A stretch of DNA of 64,000 nucleotides from Bacillus sp. cl95 (GTDB lineage Bacteria; Bacillota; Bacilli; Bacillales; Cytobacillaceae), in contig NZ_FOYF01000004.1 of assembly GCF_900115925.1 (NCBI RefSeq), positions 210,507-274,506 on the forward strand, in the 5' to 3' direction. Position numbers and translations under genes: made by a program. Of the stretch, positions 35,115 through 44,760 are shown in pieces. Under the pieces are notes generated by a model that was given only the letters and a program-made list of their open reading frames with translations, was not told where the DNA came from and did not search any database. Each line of letters opens with the position of its first letter. Within the stretch, counting starts at the first letter, position 1.

Positions 35115-36473
35115 TTATTTTCGTTTTAAACGATATCCAATATACAGAATGACAAACCAAACGGGTGCTACGAATATTGCTGCCCTCATTCCTTCGATAT
35201 AAGCCATCAACACAATGATTAAAGCAAGAAAAGCTAAGGCGAAATAAGATGTGTACGGGAAAAATGGCATTCTGAATGAAAGTTGTTTCTTTTCCTCACT
35301 TGTCTTGGATTTCCTAAACTTCATTTGAGTCAGAAGGATGATTGTCCAGCTTGTAACAACCGCTACTATTGCGACCGAAGATATATAAAGGAATACTTTT
35401 TCCGGTACAAAATAATTCAACACTACCGCTACTAGCAAAAACATCGAAGAAAATAGGATGGCACGACTTGGAGTGTTATTTTTGTTAAGTTTGCCAAAAT
35501 ACTTAGGACCGTTATTTTGAAGCGCTAAGTTATAAAGCATCCTACCTGTACTGAACATACCACTATTAAAAGCAGAAAGCGCCGCTGTAAGAACAACAAA
35601 ATTGATAATATGAGCCGCCCCAGGGATACCGATTTGATCGAATACTAATACAAAGGGACTTCCTTCGGTTCCAATTTTGTTCCACGGGTACAAAATCATC
35701 ATGATGCCTAATGATCCTATATAAAAAATAAGGATACGCCAAATTACATTATTAATGGCCGAAGGAATCGATTTTTTCGGATTCTCTGCCTCCCCTGCAG
35801 TGATTCCTATTAGTTCAACTCCGCCAAAAGAGAACATGACCATAACAAGAGATAATAATAGACCTTCTATTCCGTTTGGCATGAAACCACCGTGGATCCA
35901 AAGGTTTTCAAATCCGATGGCTTCCCCACCATTACCAATACCAAAGAAAATCATTCCTAGCCCGCCAATGATTAATCCGATGATAGCTACCACCTTAATC
36001 ATCGCAAACCAGAATTCAAACTCTCCGAAGGCTTTTACGTTCAACAGATTTACGCCAGTAATGATAACTAAAGCCACCAAAGCAGATACCCACTGAGGAA
36101 TATCTGGATACCAGTAGTTCACATAAACTCCGACAACCGTAATCTCGGCCATACCCACAACGACCCACATGAACCAATAAGTCCAGCCAGTTAAGTAACC
36201 AGCAAATGGGCCTAAATAACGGTTGGCATAGGAACTGAATGAACCTGAAACCGGCTCAGCCACTGCCATTTCACCTAACGCCCTCATAATTGTAAAAATA
36301 ACGATACCGCCTATAAGGTAGGCGATCAAAATCGACGGCCCCGCCATCTGAATGGTTGAACTTGAACCATAAAAAAGCCCGACCCCAATCGCTCCTCCAA
36401 GAGCGATTAACTGAATATGCCTATTGCTCAGTCCTCTTTGCAGTTCTTCGGTTTCCCGACTATTTTTCCCCAT
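35115..36473 (-). CDS. AAT-family amino-acid permease
   Basis: A 452-residue proton-coupled amino-acid permease of the APC superfamily with 12 helices. Visible features are the N-terminal LQRGLSNRHIQLIALGGAIG and GVGLFYGSS segment of helix 1, MRALGEMAVAEPVSGSFSSYA, and the helix 8 region ALSAFNSGMFSTGRMLYNLA. It is about 70 percent similar by eye to the broken permease at 30535-31977, so it is probably the functional copy. Substrate is not readable; B. subtilis relatives carry alanine, threonine, proline or GABA. Monocistronic. Confidence 0.9.
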   Translation of the reverse strand: MGKNSRETEELQRGLSNRHIQLIALGGAIGVGLFYGSSSTIQMAGPSILIAYLIGGIVIFTIMRALGEMAVAEPVSGSFSSYANRYLGPFAGYLTGWTYWFMWVVVGMAEITVVGVYVNYWYPDIPQWVSALVALVIITGVNLLNVKAFGEFEFWFAMIKVVAIIGLIIGGLGMIFFGIGNGGEAIGFENLWIHGGFMPNGIEGLLLSLVMVMFSFGGVELIGITAGEAENPKKSIPSAINNVIWRILIFYIGSLGIMMILYPWNKIGTEGSPFVLVFDQIGIPGAAHIINFVVLTAALSAFNSGMFSTGRMLYNLALQNNGPKYFGKLNKNNTPSRAILFSSMFLLVAVVLNYFVPEKVFLYISSVAIVAVVTSWTIILLTQMKFRKSKTSEEKKQLSFRMPFFPYTSYFALAFLALIIVLMAYIEGMRAAIFVAPVWFVILYIGYRLKRK

Positions 36474-36900
36474 TTCTCATTCACACTCCTAAACCAATCA
36501 TCTCCTTAGAAATGATCGATACTACTAAAATCTATATTTTTGCATTGTATCGTTATTTTCACCAAGAATACAACAATAATTTTTGAAATATAAGAAAAAA
36601 GCGGAAACGCCCATGAAAGCCCCACAAGCATAAGACGAATCACGCAGTTCATCCTCGAAAATCCTCATGATGCTATCGCATCATTTCGTGCGATGTGAAT
36701 TCATGGAAGCTTTCCTTGTGCTATCGCTTTTTCTTCGTGAGATGATTACGCCGACGAAGCGTTCCTTGTCCTGATTTCTGAAATGATTTGGCTTATGAAC
36801 AAGGTTGTTTCGGTTTTAGGAAACAACCCCGAGGGCCTGGGCGTTGGAGCTAGATTATTATAGACTTTCTCAAAAGAAACCTTCAAAGTTTAATTGCTAA
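36474..36900. repeat. Gene-free stretch with dispersed repeat containing an 88-bp direct repeat (copy 1)
   Basis: From about 36598 to 36860 the DNA is GC-richer than its surroundings and begins GCGGAAACGCCC and ends GGGCCTGGGCGTTGGAGC, giving it near-inverted ends. Inside, 36652-36739 is repeated at 37707-37794 with only two mismatches, 1055 bp away. It contains nested small palindromes (GCATGATGCGAT-like and CATGAATTCATG-like). No ORF with a ribosome site. It resembles the interspersed intergenic repeats common in Bacillaceae. Confidence 0.75.
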
Positions 36901-36902
36901 TT

Positions 36903-36935
36903 ATGTTAAAAAGAAAAATAGCAGAGGAATCCCTC
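36903..36935 (-). terminator. Intrinsic terminator of pduL
   Basis: GCAGAGG and CCTCTGC form a stem followed on the minus strand by TATTTTTCTTTTT. Confidence 0.85.
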
Positions 36936-36960
36936 TGCCATCAACAAGAACTCTACATCT

Positions 36961-37533
36961 TTATTTTTCCGATAAAATTTCAGCTTTATCCCCTGTTTTT
37001 ACACCGGCAGCATTTGCTTCATCTGTATCGATGTGCATATCTAGCGCGAACGATTCTTTTACTCTTATTAGCACGTTATCAAATATCAGTCCGCGTGGTC
37101 CTGATGTTTTTACACTTACATACTCGCCATTCTTTACCCCAAACTTTTCAGCATCAGAGGGTGTCATATGAATATGTCGTTCTGCAACAATCACACCTTC
37201 TGTCAATTCTAGTTCACCATTTGGTCCAATCAATTTGATACCAGGGGTACCTTCAATATTACCCGAAGATCTTAGTGGAGCTTTCACACCAATCGAAAAA
37301 GAATCTGTCAGTGAAATTTCCAACTGTGAGAAATTCCTCATCGGCCCAAGAACCCTTACTTTAGGAAACTCCCCCTTTGGTCCAACAACTCTAACCGTTT
37401 CATTGGCGGCAAATTCACCTGGCTGAGACAAATCCTTCATGTTTGTCAGTTCATAACCTCCACCAAACAAAACATCTACATGTTCTCTTTTCAGATGAAT
37501 GTGTCTACTAGAAACGCCTAATGGAATCAACAT
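36961..37533 (-). CDS. pduL: Phosphate propanoyltransferase / phosphotransacylase PduL
   Basis: A 190-residue PduL-type phosphotransacylase converting acyl-CoA and phosphate to acyl-phosphate and CoA. The two repeated metal-binding blocks are present: VSSRHIHLKREHVD near residue 8 and VAERHIHMTPSDAEKFG near residue 116. There is no N-terminal encapsulation peptide and there are no microcompartment genes around, so it is a free cytoplasmic enzyme, as in several bacilli. ATG with GGAAGG 7 nt upstream. It is bracketed by two copies of the dispersed repeat (36.6 and 37.7 kb). Confidence 0.93.
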   Translation of the reverse strand: MLIPLGVSSRHIHLKREHVDVLFGGGYELTNMKDLSQPGEFAANETVRVVGPKGEFPKVRVLGPMRNFSQLEISLTDSFSIGVKAPLRSSGNIEGTPGIKLIGPNGELELTEGVIVAERHIHMTPSDAEKFGVKNGEYVSVKTSGPRGLIFDNVLIRVKESFALDMHIDTDEANAAGVKTGDKAEILSEK

Positions 37534-37680
37534 TTCATCACCTTCCTTCTATGTAATCTCGTCTTATTTGTTCCCTCTAAAAAAAAATCTACACCCTAAA
37601 AATTCAGATTATTTATGGTAATATGAAAATACTAGCTCTTTTCTAAAAGATTGTTGTGAAGGCAAACCATTAATAAAGAA

Positions 37681-37965
37681 GTTGATTAGAGCGGAGGGCG
37701 CTTGACTCCTCGAAAATCCTCATGATGCTATCGCATCATTTCGTGCGATGTGAATTCATGGAAGCTTTCCTTGTGCTACCGCCTTTTCTTCGTGCGTGGG
37801 TTATTTCGAGGAAGATCATCAATGTCCTGGGGGATTAGCGTTTAAGAAGAGACCCTCCGCAGGAGCGATAGCGACGAGGAGGCTCGACGAACGCCCCCAA
37901 GACGAATTTGCTTATTCGTACCGGAAAGCAAGCGACTAGAGCGGAAATCAACAGGCAATATTAAC
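37681..37965. repeat. Dispersed GC-rich intergenic repeat (copy 2, full length)
   Basis: About 285 bp running from GTTGATTAGAGCGGA to GAGCGGAAATCAAC, with a GC-rich body containing GAGACCCTCCGCAGGAGCG. The internal 37707-37794 is nearly identical to 36652-36739. The right end (37926-37965) is repeated at 5761-5801 in reverse and partly at 44928-44960. The GAGCGGA words at both ends are in direct orientation. It has no ORF and resembles a repeat class seen between genes in many Bacillaceae. It lies just upstream of pepT. Confidence 0.8.
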
Positions 37966-38032
37966 AGTGTCATTTATTAAGTTGCACAATTTTTTATTAA
38001 TAGAGTCAACTAATAAAAGGGAGTTGAAAAGG

Positions 38033-39265
38033 TTGAAGAAAGAGATTATTGATAGACTTACCTCCTATGTAATGATTGATACACAGTCCAATGAAAACAG
38101 TGAAACCTGCCCATCAACAAAAGGACAGCTTACTCTTGCTAATATCCTTGTAGAAGAATTAAAGTCCATTGGCATGTCAGAAGTGACAATGGATGAAAAT
38201 GGCTACGTGATGGCAACATTACCTTCCAATACAGGTAAGGATGTTCCAACAATTGGTTTCTTAGCACATGTTGATACAGCAACTGATTTTACTGGTACGA
38301 ATGTTAAACCACAAATCGTTGAGAACTATGATGGAAAAGACATTGTCTTAAATGAAAACCTACATATTGTCATGAGCGTGAATGACTTTCCTCAATTGAC
38401 AAATTATAAGGGTCACACATTGATTACAACAGATGGTACCACCCTACTCGGAGCAGATAACAAAGCTGGCATCGCCGAAATCATGACGGCAATGGCTTAT
38501 TTGATTCAGCATCCAGAAATTAAGCACGGCAAGATTCGCATTGCTTTTACACCTGACGAAGAAATTGGTCGTGGCCCTCACAAATTCGATGTTGCAGCCT
38601 TTAATGCAAAGTATGCCTATACAATGGATGGAGGTCCTCTTGGTGAGCTTGAATACGAAAGCTTCAACGCTGCAGGAGCGAAGCTTACATTCAACGGAAC
38701 CAATATTCATCCCGGCACTGCAAAAGGAAAAATGGTGAATTCAGCGAAAATTGCTATGGAATTTAACAGTCGTTTGCCTGTTGAAGAAGCACCTGAATCA
38801 ACAGAAGGTTATGAAGGTTTTTATCACCTTAGCTCCATCAATGGAGATGTTGAGAAAACTACTCTCCAATACATCATCCGAGATTTTGATAAAGAAAGCT
38901 TTGCCGCAAGAAAAGCAACTTTCGAACGTCTTGTCGAGGAACTAAAGGAGAAGTATGGTCAGGATCGCATCGTACTTGAGATGAAAGATCAGTACTACAA
39001 CATGCGTGAAAAAATTGAGCCTGTGATGGAAATTGTGGATATTGCACATGAAGCAATGGAGAAGCTTGATATTAAGCCAATCATCAAACCCATTCGCGGT
39101 GGTACAGATGGTTCCCAACTTTCTTATATGGGACTTCCTACACCGAATATTTTCACTGGCGGAGAAAACTATCACGGTAAATATGAATTTATCTCTGTTG
39201 ATAACATGATTAAAGCTACGAACGTCATTATTGAAGTCGTACAGTTGTTTGAAGAAAGAGCATAA
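38033..39265 (+). CDS. pepT: Peptidase T
   Basis: A 410-residue M20B metallopeptidase removing N-terminal residues from tripeptides in the cytoplasm. Metal-site blocks in order: GFLAHVDTA near residue 78, [14 protein letters not shown] near 142, [15 protein letters not shown] near 173, [14 protein letters not shown] near 195 and [13 protein letters not shown] near 375. The start is TTG 38033 with GGGAG 9 nt upstream, giving the normal family length; the frame is open 22 codons further without a ribosome site. Monocistronic, with a terminator right after the stop. Confidence 0.95.
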   Translation: MKKEIIDRLTSYVMIDTQSNENSETCPSTKGQLTLANILVEELKSIGMSEVTMDENGYVMATLPSNTGKDVPTIGFLAHVDTATDFTGTNVKPQIVENYDGKDIVLNENLHIVMSVNDFPQLTNYKGHTLITTDGTTLLGADNKAGIAEIMTAMAYLIQHPEIKHGKIRIAFTPDEEIGRGPHKFDVAAFNAKYAYTMDGGPLGELEYESFNAAGAKLTFNGTNIHPGTAKGKMVNSAKIAMEFNSRLPVEEAPESTEGYEGFYHLSSINGDVEKTTLQYIIRDFDKESFAARKATFERLVEELKEKYGQDRIVLEMKDQYYNMREKIEPVMEIVDIAHEAMEKLDIKPIIKPIRGGTDGSQLSYMGLPTPNIFTGGENYHGKYEFISVDNMIKATNVIIEVVQLFEERA

Positions 39266-39267
39266 CA

Positions 39268-39301
39268 AATAAGGGTCAGCTTCGGCTGACCCTTTTATCG
39301 T
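39268..39301. terminator. Bidirectional terminator pepT / ogt
   Basis: AAGGGTCAGC-TTCG-GCTGACCCTT is a perfect tetraloop hairpin with flanking T tract between two convergent genes. Confidence 0.93.
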
Positions 39302-39760
39302 TTAAATTTTTTCATGGTCTAACAACCACTGCTTACGGTCAAGGCCGCCAGCGTAGCCGGTCAATGTTTTGTTTGCACCAATCACCCGATGGCACGGAAC
39401 AACAATGCTAATCAAATTTTTGCTATTGGCATTGCCGACTGCACGTGTCGCTTTTTCATTACCTAATGCTGTCGCCAATTGTTTATAGGACCATGTCTCT
39501 CCATAGGGAATCTTGGTTAAGCCTTCCCAAACACTCTTTTGAAAAATCGTCCCACCAAACGATAACGGTAAATCGAAGTCTCGTCTTTCCCCTTTAAAGT
39601 AATCGTCAAATTGCTTCAAGGCTTTATCCACAAGCGGGTGTGAATCTTCCTCAAATTGTCTCTCTGTCACAAACAACGCTGAAACAAGTGCTTCATCTGT
39701 GCAAATAATTTCTAATAACCCAATCGGCGAATCATAATAACCATAATATCGATCAGTCAT
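39302..39760 (-). CDS. ogt: Methylated-DNA-[protein]-cysteine S-methyltransferase
   Basis: A 152-residue suicide repair protein that takes O6-alkyl groups from guanine. The acceptor cysteine is in IVVPCHRVIG near residue 122. The DNA-binding helix GNEKATRAVGNANSKN and GYAGGLDRKQWLLDHE are also present. Start ATG 39760 with GGAGG 7 nt upstream; the frame extends ten codons earlier into the end of the Ada-AlkA gene, overlapping it by 8 bp from the chosen start. Co-translated with the Ada-AlkA fusion, giving a compact alkylation-repair operon. Confidence 0.93.
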   Translation of the reverse strand: MTDRYYGYYDSPIGLLEIICTDEALVSALFVTERQFEEDSHPLVDKALKQFDDYFKGERRDFDLPLSFGGTIFQKSVWEGLTKIPYGETWSYKQLATALGNEKATRAVGNANSKNLISIVVPCHRVIGANKTLTGYAGGLDRKQWLLDHEKI

Positions 39761-40862
39761 AAAGCCACCTCCATAAGTAAAATGCTGCATAGGATTCCCA
39801 GCCTGTCCAGTTCTTTGCTAACACCTGAATTTCAGGGATAGAAGGTTTCTTATCGAGTCCTAAGATTCCTTTTAATGCGTTGTGGATTCCAACATCAGCA
39901 ATTGGAAAGGCACAGTTTAGGTTGAAGCTCTTCATGATTGTATAGTCTGCTGTCCAGTGTCCGATTCCTCTAATTGATACAAGGTGATTTAACAGCACGT
40001 GATAGTCTTTTTCAGTTAAAAGCTCTTTCTTATTTAACTCTCCGCTTACGAATAACTTCGCAATTCCTATCACATATTCTGCTTTTCTTGTTGTGAATTG
40101 GAGCTTCTTTAGATCTTCTATCTCAAGTTCTGCAATGACATGTGGATGAGGAAATGAATAATAATCTACTCCCTCATAACTTACCTTATCCCCGTACGAT
40201 TCTACAAGTCTTCTTTTTAAAGTATAAGCAAACTTAAGATTAATCTGTTGACCAATAACTGCCCAAGTTAAACACTCAAACAAATCATTAATTTTAATGA
40301 TACGTAAACCACGATATTTTTCAACGAGCGCATGAAGAATAGGATCATTGTTGGCAAGCTCATAAAAAGGATTTAAATCAGTTTGCAAGTCAAACATATC
40401 AACAACGTATTTCGCAATGAGGGCTCTCCCCCATTTAGGAGGAACATCATTAACAAATTCAACATGAAGATGATGAGAAACATGATTTATTTTCAGCAGG
40501 ACGTTGTAATCCTCAATCTGTACAAGTTTATATATTTTTTCTCCGACTACTTGATGAAGGCATTCTTGGTCAGAGCGATTCAAATAAACAAGACACTCTG
40601 CGAAATTAAAATCAGGTGCTGTGGAAATCTCAATATGATTTTTTAGATTCTTCCACTGAATGTGGATGGTTTGTGGAAAACATTTTTTACACGGTCTATA
40701 ACCAGCTGCTTCTGCTTCATTGTGATTATCAAAAAATTCAACGTTCTCGAAGTTAGGAATTCTAGCTGGACAAGATGGTACGCAATATATCTTTGTTGTT
40801 TTTACTGCGGTGTAAAATCTACCATTATACTCTTTATTCTTTTGTAGAATTTGCTTGTACAT
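39753..40862 (-). CDS. Ada zinc domain - AlkA DNA-3-methyladenine glycosylase fusion without AraC HTH
   Basis: A 369-residue protein. The N-terminus is an Ada-type methyl-phosphotriester acceptor domain with four cysteines (CVPSC near residues 27-31 and CKKC near 58-61). It is joined directly to an AlkA domain: an N-terminal beta part, helix-hairpin-helix GIGHWTADYTIM with the catalytic aspartate, and AVIGQQINLKFAY. The AraC-type DNA-binding helices that normally follow the Ada zinc domain are absent. It is first in an operon with ogt. The start is uncertain: ATG 40862 with AAGG 5 nt before it is preferred, GTG 40877 is possible. The glycosylase function is confident; what the acceptor domain does without an activator is unclear. 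Confidence 0.88.
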   Translation of the reverse strand: MYKQILQKNKEYNGRFYTAVKTTKIYCVPSCPARIPNFENVEFFDNHNEAEAAGYRPCKKCFPQTIHIQWKNLKNHIEISTAPDFNFAECLVYLNRSDQECLHQVVGEKIYKLVQIEDYNVLLKINHVSHHLHVEFVNDVPPKWGRALIAKYVVDMFDLQTDLNPFYELANNDPILHALVEKYRGLRIIKINDLFECLTWAVIGQQINLKFAYTLKRRLVESYGDKVSYEGVDYYSFPHPHVIAELEIEDLKKLQFTTRKAEYVIGIAKLFVSGELNKKELLTEKDYHVLLNHLVSIRGIGHWTADYTIMKSFNLNCAFPIADVGIHNALKGILGLDKKPSIPEIQVLAKNWTGWESYAAFYLWRWLYD

Positions 40863-40998
40863 CATTGCCTTATCCACTTACCACACCACTCTTCAGTTAA
40901 GATTCTCTTAATAATTATTAAAACATATTTAATTTTATTTAGGAGAAGAATTAACGTATAATCGAAGCTATGACATCAGGACAAAGGAGGAGGTTCCT

Positions 40999-42057
40999 TT
41001 GCTAACAAAAGCTGAACAGTTTATTGACACGTGCTATAAGGAGCTCGGCAAGTCACAACAGGACATTGATGTCCGCATGATAGAAATTACAGACGAAATA
41101 GCCACGAAAGGCTTTTATGAACATACTTTCGAAGAACTTGAACATGGCGCAAAAATGGCTTGGAGGAACAGTAACCGTTGTATTGGAAGATTATTTTGGG
41201 AAAGCTTGACTGTTTTTGATAAGCGTCACTTAATGGAAACTTCTGAAGTCGAATCGGCACTCCGTGACCACGTCGCATTCGCTACGAACAATGGGCAGCT
41301 TCGTCCGACGATTACGATATTTAAACCGAAACTTTCTTCTGAGAATCAGATTCGCATTCTAAATCATCAACTCATCCGATATGCTGGGTACGAGACGGCG
41401 GAAGGAACGATCGGTGATCCTGCTTCGATCGCTTTTACAAAGAAATGTGTCGAACTAGGTTGGAAAGGGAATTTCGGCAACTTTGACGTGTTGCCTGTAG
41501 TTTTCCAAATCGACAACGGCCCTGCTCATCTCTTCGAATTAGGAGAAGATTCTGTCCTAGAAGTTCCACTTACCCATCCCCGTCATCCTTGGTTCGAGGA
41601 ATTGAATCTCAAGTGGTATGCTGTTCCGATCATTTCAGATATGAAACTTGAAATAGGTGGAATCGAATACACGGCTGCTCCATTCAACGGATGGTACATG
41701 GGCACTGAAATTGGAGCACGCAATTTTGCGGATGTTTATCGATACAACATGCTCCCAACGATCGGCGAGGGACTTGGTCTTGACACAAGCAGAAATTCCA
41801 CGCTTTGGAAGGACTATGCTTTGGTAGAATTGAATGCAGCCGTTCTTCATTCCTACAAGGAACATGGAGTTAGCATCGTCGATCATCACACTGCCGCACA
41901 GCAATTCAAACTTTTTGAACAACGTGAACAAACATGTGGCCGCGAACTCACCGGCGATTGGGACTGGCTCATTCCACCGATTTCCCCTGCTGCCACCCAT
42001 ATCTTCCACAAAGGATATAAAAACAAGATTGTAACGCCTAACTTCTTTTATCAATAA
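40999..42057 (+). CDS. nos: Bacterial nitric oxide synthase oxygenase
   Basis: A 352-residue NOS oxygenase domain without reductase, as in other bacilli. It makes NO from L-arginine using heme, tetrahydrobiopterin-like pterin and a borrowed reductase. The heme-ligating cysteine is Cys61 in [10 protein letters not shown]. The arginine/pterin-site blocks [15 protein letters not shown] and the C-terminal [17 protein letters not shown] are present. TTG start with AGGAGGAGG 6 nt upstream. TATAAT at 40957-40962 may be its -10. It is divergent from the alkylation-repair operon. NO in bacilli protects against oxidative damage and antibiotics. Confidence 0.96.
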   Translation: MLTKAEQFIDTCYKELGKSQQDIDVRMIEITDEIATKGFYEHTFEELEHGAKMAWRNSNRCIGRLFWESLTVFDKRHLMETSEVESALRDHVAFATNNGQLRPTITIFKPKLSSENQIRILNHQLIRYAGYETAEGTIGDPASIAFTKKCVELGWKGNFGNFDVLPVVFQIDNGPAHLFELGEDSVLEVPLTHPRHPWFEELNLKWYAVPIISDMKLEIGGIEYTAAPFNGWYMGTEIGARNFADVYRYNMLPTIGEGLGLDTSRNSTLWKDYALVELNAAVLHSYKEHGVSIVDHHTAAQQFKLFEQREQTCGRELTGDWDWLIPPISPAATHIFHKGYKNKIVTPNFFYQ

Positions 42058-42087
42058 GGAATGTGAAAAACATCCTGTACCTATAAA

Positions 42088-42132
42088 GATCCCCCTGATT
42101 GCTAATCCAACTAACAATCAGGGGGATTTTAT
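42088..42132 (+). terminator. Intrinsic terminator of nos
   Basis: ATCCCCCTGATTG and CAATCAGGGGGAT form a perfect 13-bp stem with a T tract. Confidence 0.93.
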
Positions 42133-42226
42133 TTCAGTCCTTATTTGAAAATGAAACGCCACACATTGCTGTTCACGATTTGATTTGCTAAGGGAACACA
42201 TTTAAAATCGAATCAGCAAACCAAAG

Positions 42227-42598
42227 TTATTTCCGCCAAAAAGTTGAACAATCTGCCTTATCCAAAATATTATACTCAATCATTTTCTCAAGTAAGGAGA
42301 AATCAACCGGACTTCCCCATTTAAAACGTATCAACTGCTTGGTGTGATCATGGCCAGCCTGTACAATTTCATCAGAAAAATGAATCATCCCTGCCCTTTC
42401 AGGGGCAACAGCCAAATGATGTTTGGCAACGCTAAATCCAATAATAAAAGTGCCGTGATCGGTAAACATAGGTTGATTCCACGCAATTTTCGGTATTAAA
42501 TTCGGGTATTTCTCAGTTACCCAAGCCAAAACTTCTTCCGTTCGGGCCCGATGTTGCGGGTTATCAATAGCCGCTAAATATTCTGCAAAAACTTCCAT
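42227..42598 (-). CDS. YdhG-type iron chaperone (DUF1801)
   Basis: A 123-residue DUF1801 protein. The family includes B. subtilis YdhG/Fra, a frataxin-like iron donor for Fe-S cluster and heme assembly. The core WVTEKYPNLIPKIAWNQPMF and FIIGFSVAKHHLAVAPE matches. ATG with GGAGG 6 nt upstream. It lies next to the heme enzyme nos on the opposite strand. Monocistronic. Confidence 0.85.
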   Translation of the reverse strand: MEVFAEYLAAIDNPQHRARTEEVLAWVTEKYPNLIPKIAWNQPMFTDHGTFIIGFSVAKHHLAVAPERAGMIHFSDEIVQAGHDHTKQLIRFKWGSPVDFSLLEKMIEYNILDKADCSTFWRK

Positions 42599-42811
42599 GT
42601 TGGCCTCCTAAAATAAAAATTTATGTCATTCAGAGAAATTCCTCATACCCATTCGTTTGTAGCATTTTAAACTTCTACAAATAATACTCAAACTCCTTCT
42701 TCCATAAAACTGACCGTTTTTGGAACAAGAATAAGAGTTACCACAGCACCCTTCTAGATATCAAACCCAAATTTGTACAATAACATTATCTCTCTAACAT
42801 TTGACACAAGG

Positions 42812-43363
42812 TTACGCCTTTATAATAGAGTACATTTTTAAATCATGATGTACGCCTTTTACAAACATCGCTTTTCTGAGAATCCCTTCATATTCCATTC
42901 CAGTCTTCTCCATAACTCTCTCAGATCCTATGTTTTCTACAAAACACCTAGCTTGGATTCGGACAAGATCCATGTTCTTAAATCCGAAATCGATGATGGC
43001 TCGAGCCGCTTCTGTCGTAATACCTTTCCCCCAATAGGAAGGATTTAGAACATAACCAATCTCTGCGGAATGATGCTGAGGATGCCACCATACAAAATCG
43101 ATGGTTCCTATGATCTTACCAGTCTCTTTCTCTTCCATTCCCCATGGTGCAACTTTTTGCTGTTCATATTGATTTAAGGCAAACTCCAAGAAACGTTTTG
43201 TATCTTCCAGAGTTTGATGCGTTTCCCATGTAACGTATTTTGTCACTTCATCTTTGGAGGCATATGCAAACATATCCTCTAAGTCGTCCATCGTTAATTT
43301 TCTTAAAATAAGCCTCTCTGTTTCGAGCGTTGGCAAGTCGGCATAAATCTCTTCTACTTTCAT
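42812..43363 (-). CDS. GNAT N-acetyltransferase, RimJ/RimL-like
   Basis: A 183-residue acetyltransferase of the RimJ/RimL-type GNAT branch: TLETERLILRKLTMDDLEDM at the N-terminus, the acetyl-CoA site IGYVLNPSYWGKGITTEA near residue 105, and ENIGSERVMEKTGMEYEG near 148. The substrate could be a ribosomal protein N-terminus or a small molecule. Start ATG 43363 (an adjacent ATG one codon upstream is equally possible) with GGTGG in front. Monocistronic. Confidence 0.87.
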   Translation of the reverse strand: MKVEEIYADLPTLETERLILRKLTMDDLEDMFAYASKDEVTKYVTWETHQTLEDTKRFLEFALNQYEQQKVAPWGMEEKETGKIIGTIDFVWWHPQHHSAEIGYVLNPSYWGKGITTEAARAIIDFGFKNMDLVRIQARCFVENIGSERVMEKTGMEYEGILRKAMFVKGVHHDLKMYSIIKA

Positions 43364-43539
43364 CATTCCACCACTTTTTAGAAAATATTGTTAATCTATT
43401 ATATAAAATTTTCTAGAGTTTTCCATGTATGATTTAATATTTAACCTTTTAATTTACTTTACATATTTGGAAGTTTAAAAAGTTTTTAGAAAGGAACAAG
43501 TAAGAAGAGAGGAATTTATCTTTAATAGGAGGAATCTGA

Positions 43540-43893
43540 ATGTTTCTTGATAGTTTTGTAAACCAAAAAATCCAAGTAAAGCTAAAAAATTTCCCTGAGG
43601 ATCTAACAGGCTCCATCACCGGGATTTACAAGCCAGACCAATGGTATTTAGTGAAGTTGATTCACCATGAAAGCATGGGAATCTGGGTAGAGAATCCTTG
43701 TTATAAGAGGACAATGGTAGAAGAAGAGGATGGGACGGCTATCCCTGCTGAACAACAAGTAGAAAAAACTTGTACAACCAATTTGCTGATCCGATGGGAA
43801 TATATCAGTTCGGTTATTACTTTTCCAAACGAAACAACGCTTGGAGTAGACAAGAAAGCACACCTTATCGGGTTCCAGCCAGACTTAGATTAG
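43540..43893 (+). CDS. Conserved hypothetical protein, small beta-rich
   Basis: A 117-residue protein with GGAGG 7 nt before the ATG and a strong terminator behind it, so clearly expressed. The N-terminal part (VNQKIQVKLKNFPEDLTGSITGIYKPDQWYLVKLI) has an alternating beta pattern that could be an Sm-like barrel, but there is no diagnostic motif. Three cysteines are present. I do not recognise the family. Confidence 0.65.
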   Translation: MFLDSFVNQKIQVKLKNFPEDLTGSITGIYKPDQWYLVKLIHHESMGIWVENPCYKRTMVEEEDGTAIPAEQQVEKTCTTNLLIRWEYISSVITFPNETTLGVDKKAHLIGFQPDLD

Positions 43894-43909
43894 TAGTAAA
43901 ATATAAAAT

Positions 43910-43944
43910 TGAGCATGCCCATATCTACTACGGGCATGCTCTTT
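43910..43944. terminator. Bidirectional terminator before FNT gene 2
   Basis: GAGCATGCCC and GGGCATGCTC form a perfect 10-bp stem with a T-rich 3' side, between convergent genes. Confidence 0.92.
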
Positions 43945-44760
43945 CTACATTTCTCTTATTTTTTTCAAAGGGAGAATTTTTGCATCCTTCTCGATCTTTT
44001 TTAAATATGCGTACCAATATGCCATTGCAATAAACACACTGCCTCCAACGGCATTACCTAAGAAGACAGGAACAAAATTTAAGAAGTATTCCGTCCAAGT
44101 GAAATGTCCCGCAAAGATTGCTGCTGGGATGACAAACATGTTGGCAACGACGTGTTGAAAACCTATTGCCACAAACGTCATCGTAGGAAACCAAATGCCG
44201 GCAATCTTTCCAACCATATCTTCAGATCCATATGATAACCAAACTGCTGCAGCAACGAGCCAATTACAACCTATCCCTGATAAGAACGCTTGAAGGAACG
44301 TTGCTTCTAATTTATGTTCTGCGATGCTAAGGGTTTTTTCCAAAAAATCACCTGATTCGGTTAATCCGACAAGATGACCAAAAACATATGCGATGAACAA
44401 AGCTCCCGCAAAATTGCTCACGGTAATTAAACTCCAATTTTTCAAAATTTGACCTACCTTAATCTGCTTGGAAATTCTCGCTAGTGGGACAGCCATCATG
44501 TTACCGGTCAGCAGTTCTCCACCAGCCAACAATGTCAGAATGAGGCCAATTGGAAAAACAGAAGCCCCGATTAGACTACTGAACCCTTCAAATTGATCTG
44601 ATAAGGGTGCTGTGACTCTTATGGACAACAGGTAACCTAAAGCGATAAAGGCACCCGCTTGAAATCCTAATATGAGAGTTTGTAAGATTGGATACTTCGT
44701 TTTCTTCACACCATTCCGAATAGTAATACTCAAAATTTCCTCTGGATTGTAAATGGCCAA
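43945..44760 (-). CDS. Formate/nitrite transporter family channel (FNT), copy 2
   Basis: A 271-residue FNT channel with six helices. Family blocks: AGGELLTGNMMAVP near residue 100, GIGCNWLVAAAVWLSYG near 160, VVANMFVIPAAIFAG and FLGNAVGGSVFIA near 235. It differs from copy 1 in the pore region (GELLTGN versus GDLFTGN). The start is probably TTG 44760 with AAAGGA 10 nt upstream; TTG 44769 is too close to the ribosome site. Substrate unknown. Confidence 0.88.
   Translation of the reverse strand: MAIYNPEEILSITIRNGVKKTKYPILQTLILGFQAGAFIALGYLLSIRVTAPLSDQFEGFSSLIGASVFPIGLILTLLAGGELLTGNMMAVPLARISKQIKVGQILKNWSLITVSNFAGALFIAYVFGHLVGLTESGDFLEKTLSIAEHKLEATFLQAFLSGIGCNWLVAAAVWLSYGSEDMVGKIAGIWFPTMTFVAIGFQHVVANMFVIPAAIFAGHFTWTEYFLNFVPVFLGNAVGGSVFIAMAYWYAYLKKIEKDAKILPLKKIREM

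Noticed and set aside
37967-38032. N-terminal extension of PepT from an ATG at 37967
   Set aside because: No ribosome site, lies next to the dispersed repeat, and the TTG at 38033 gives the normal family length.
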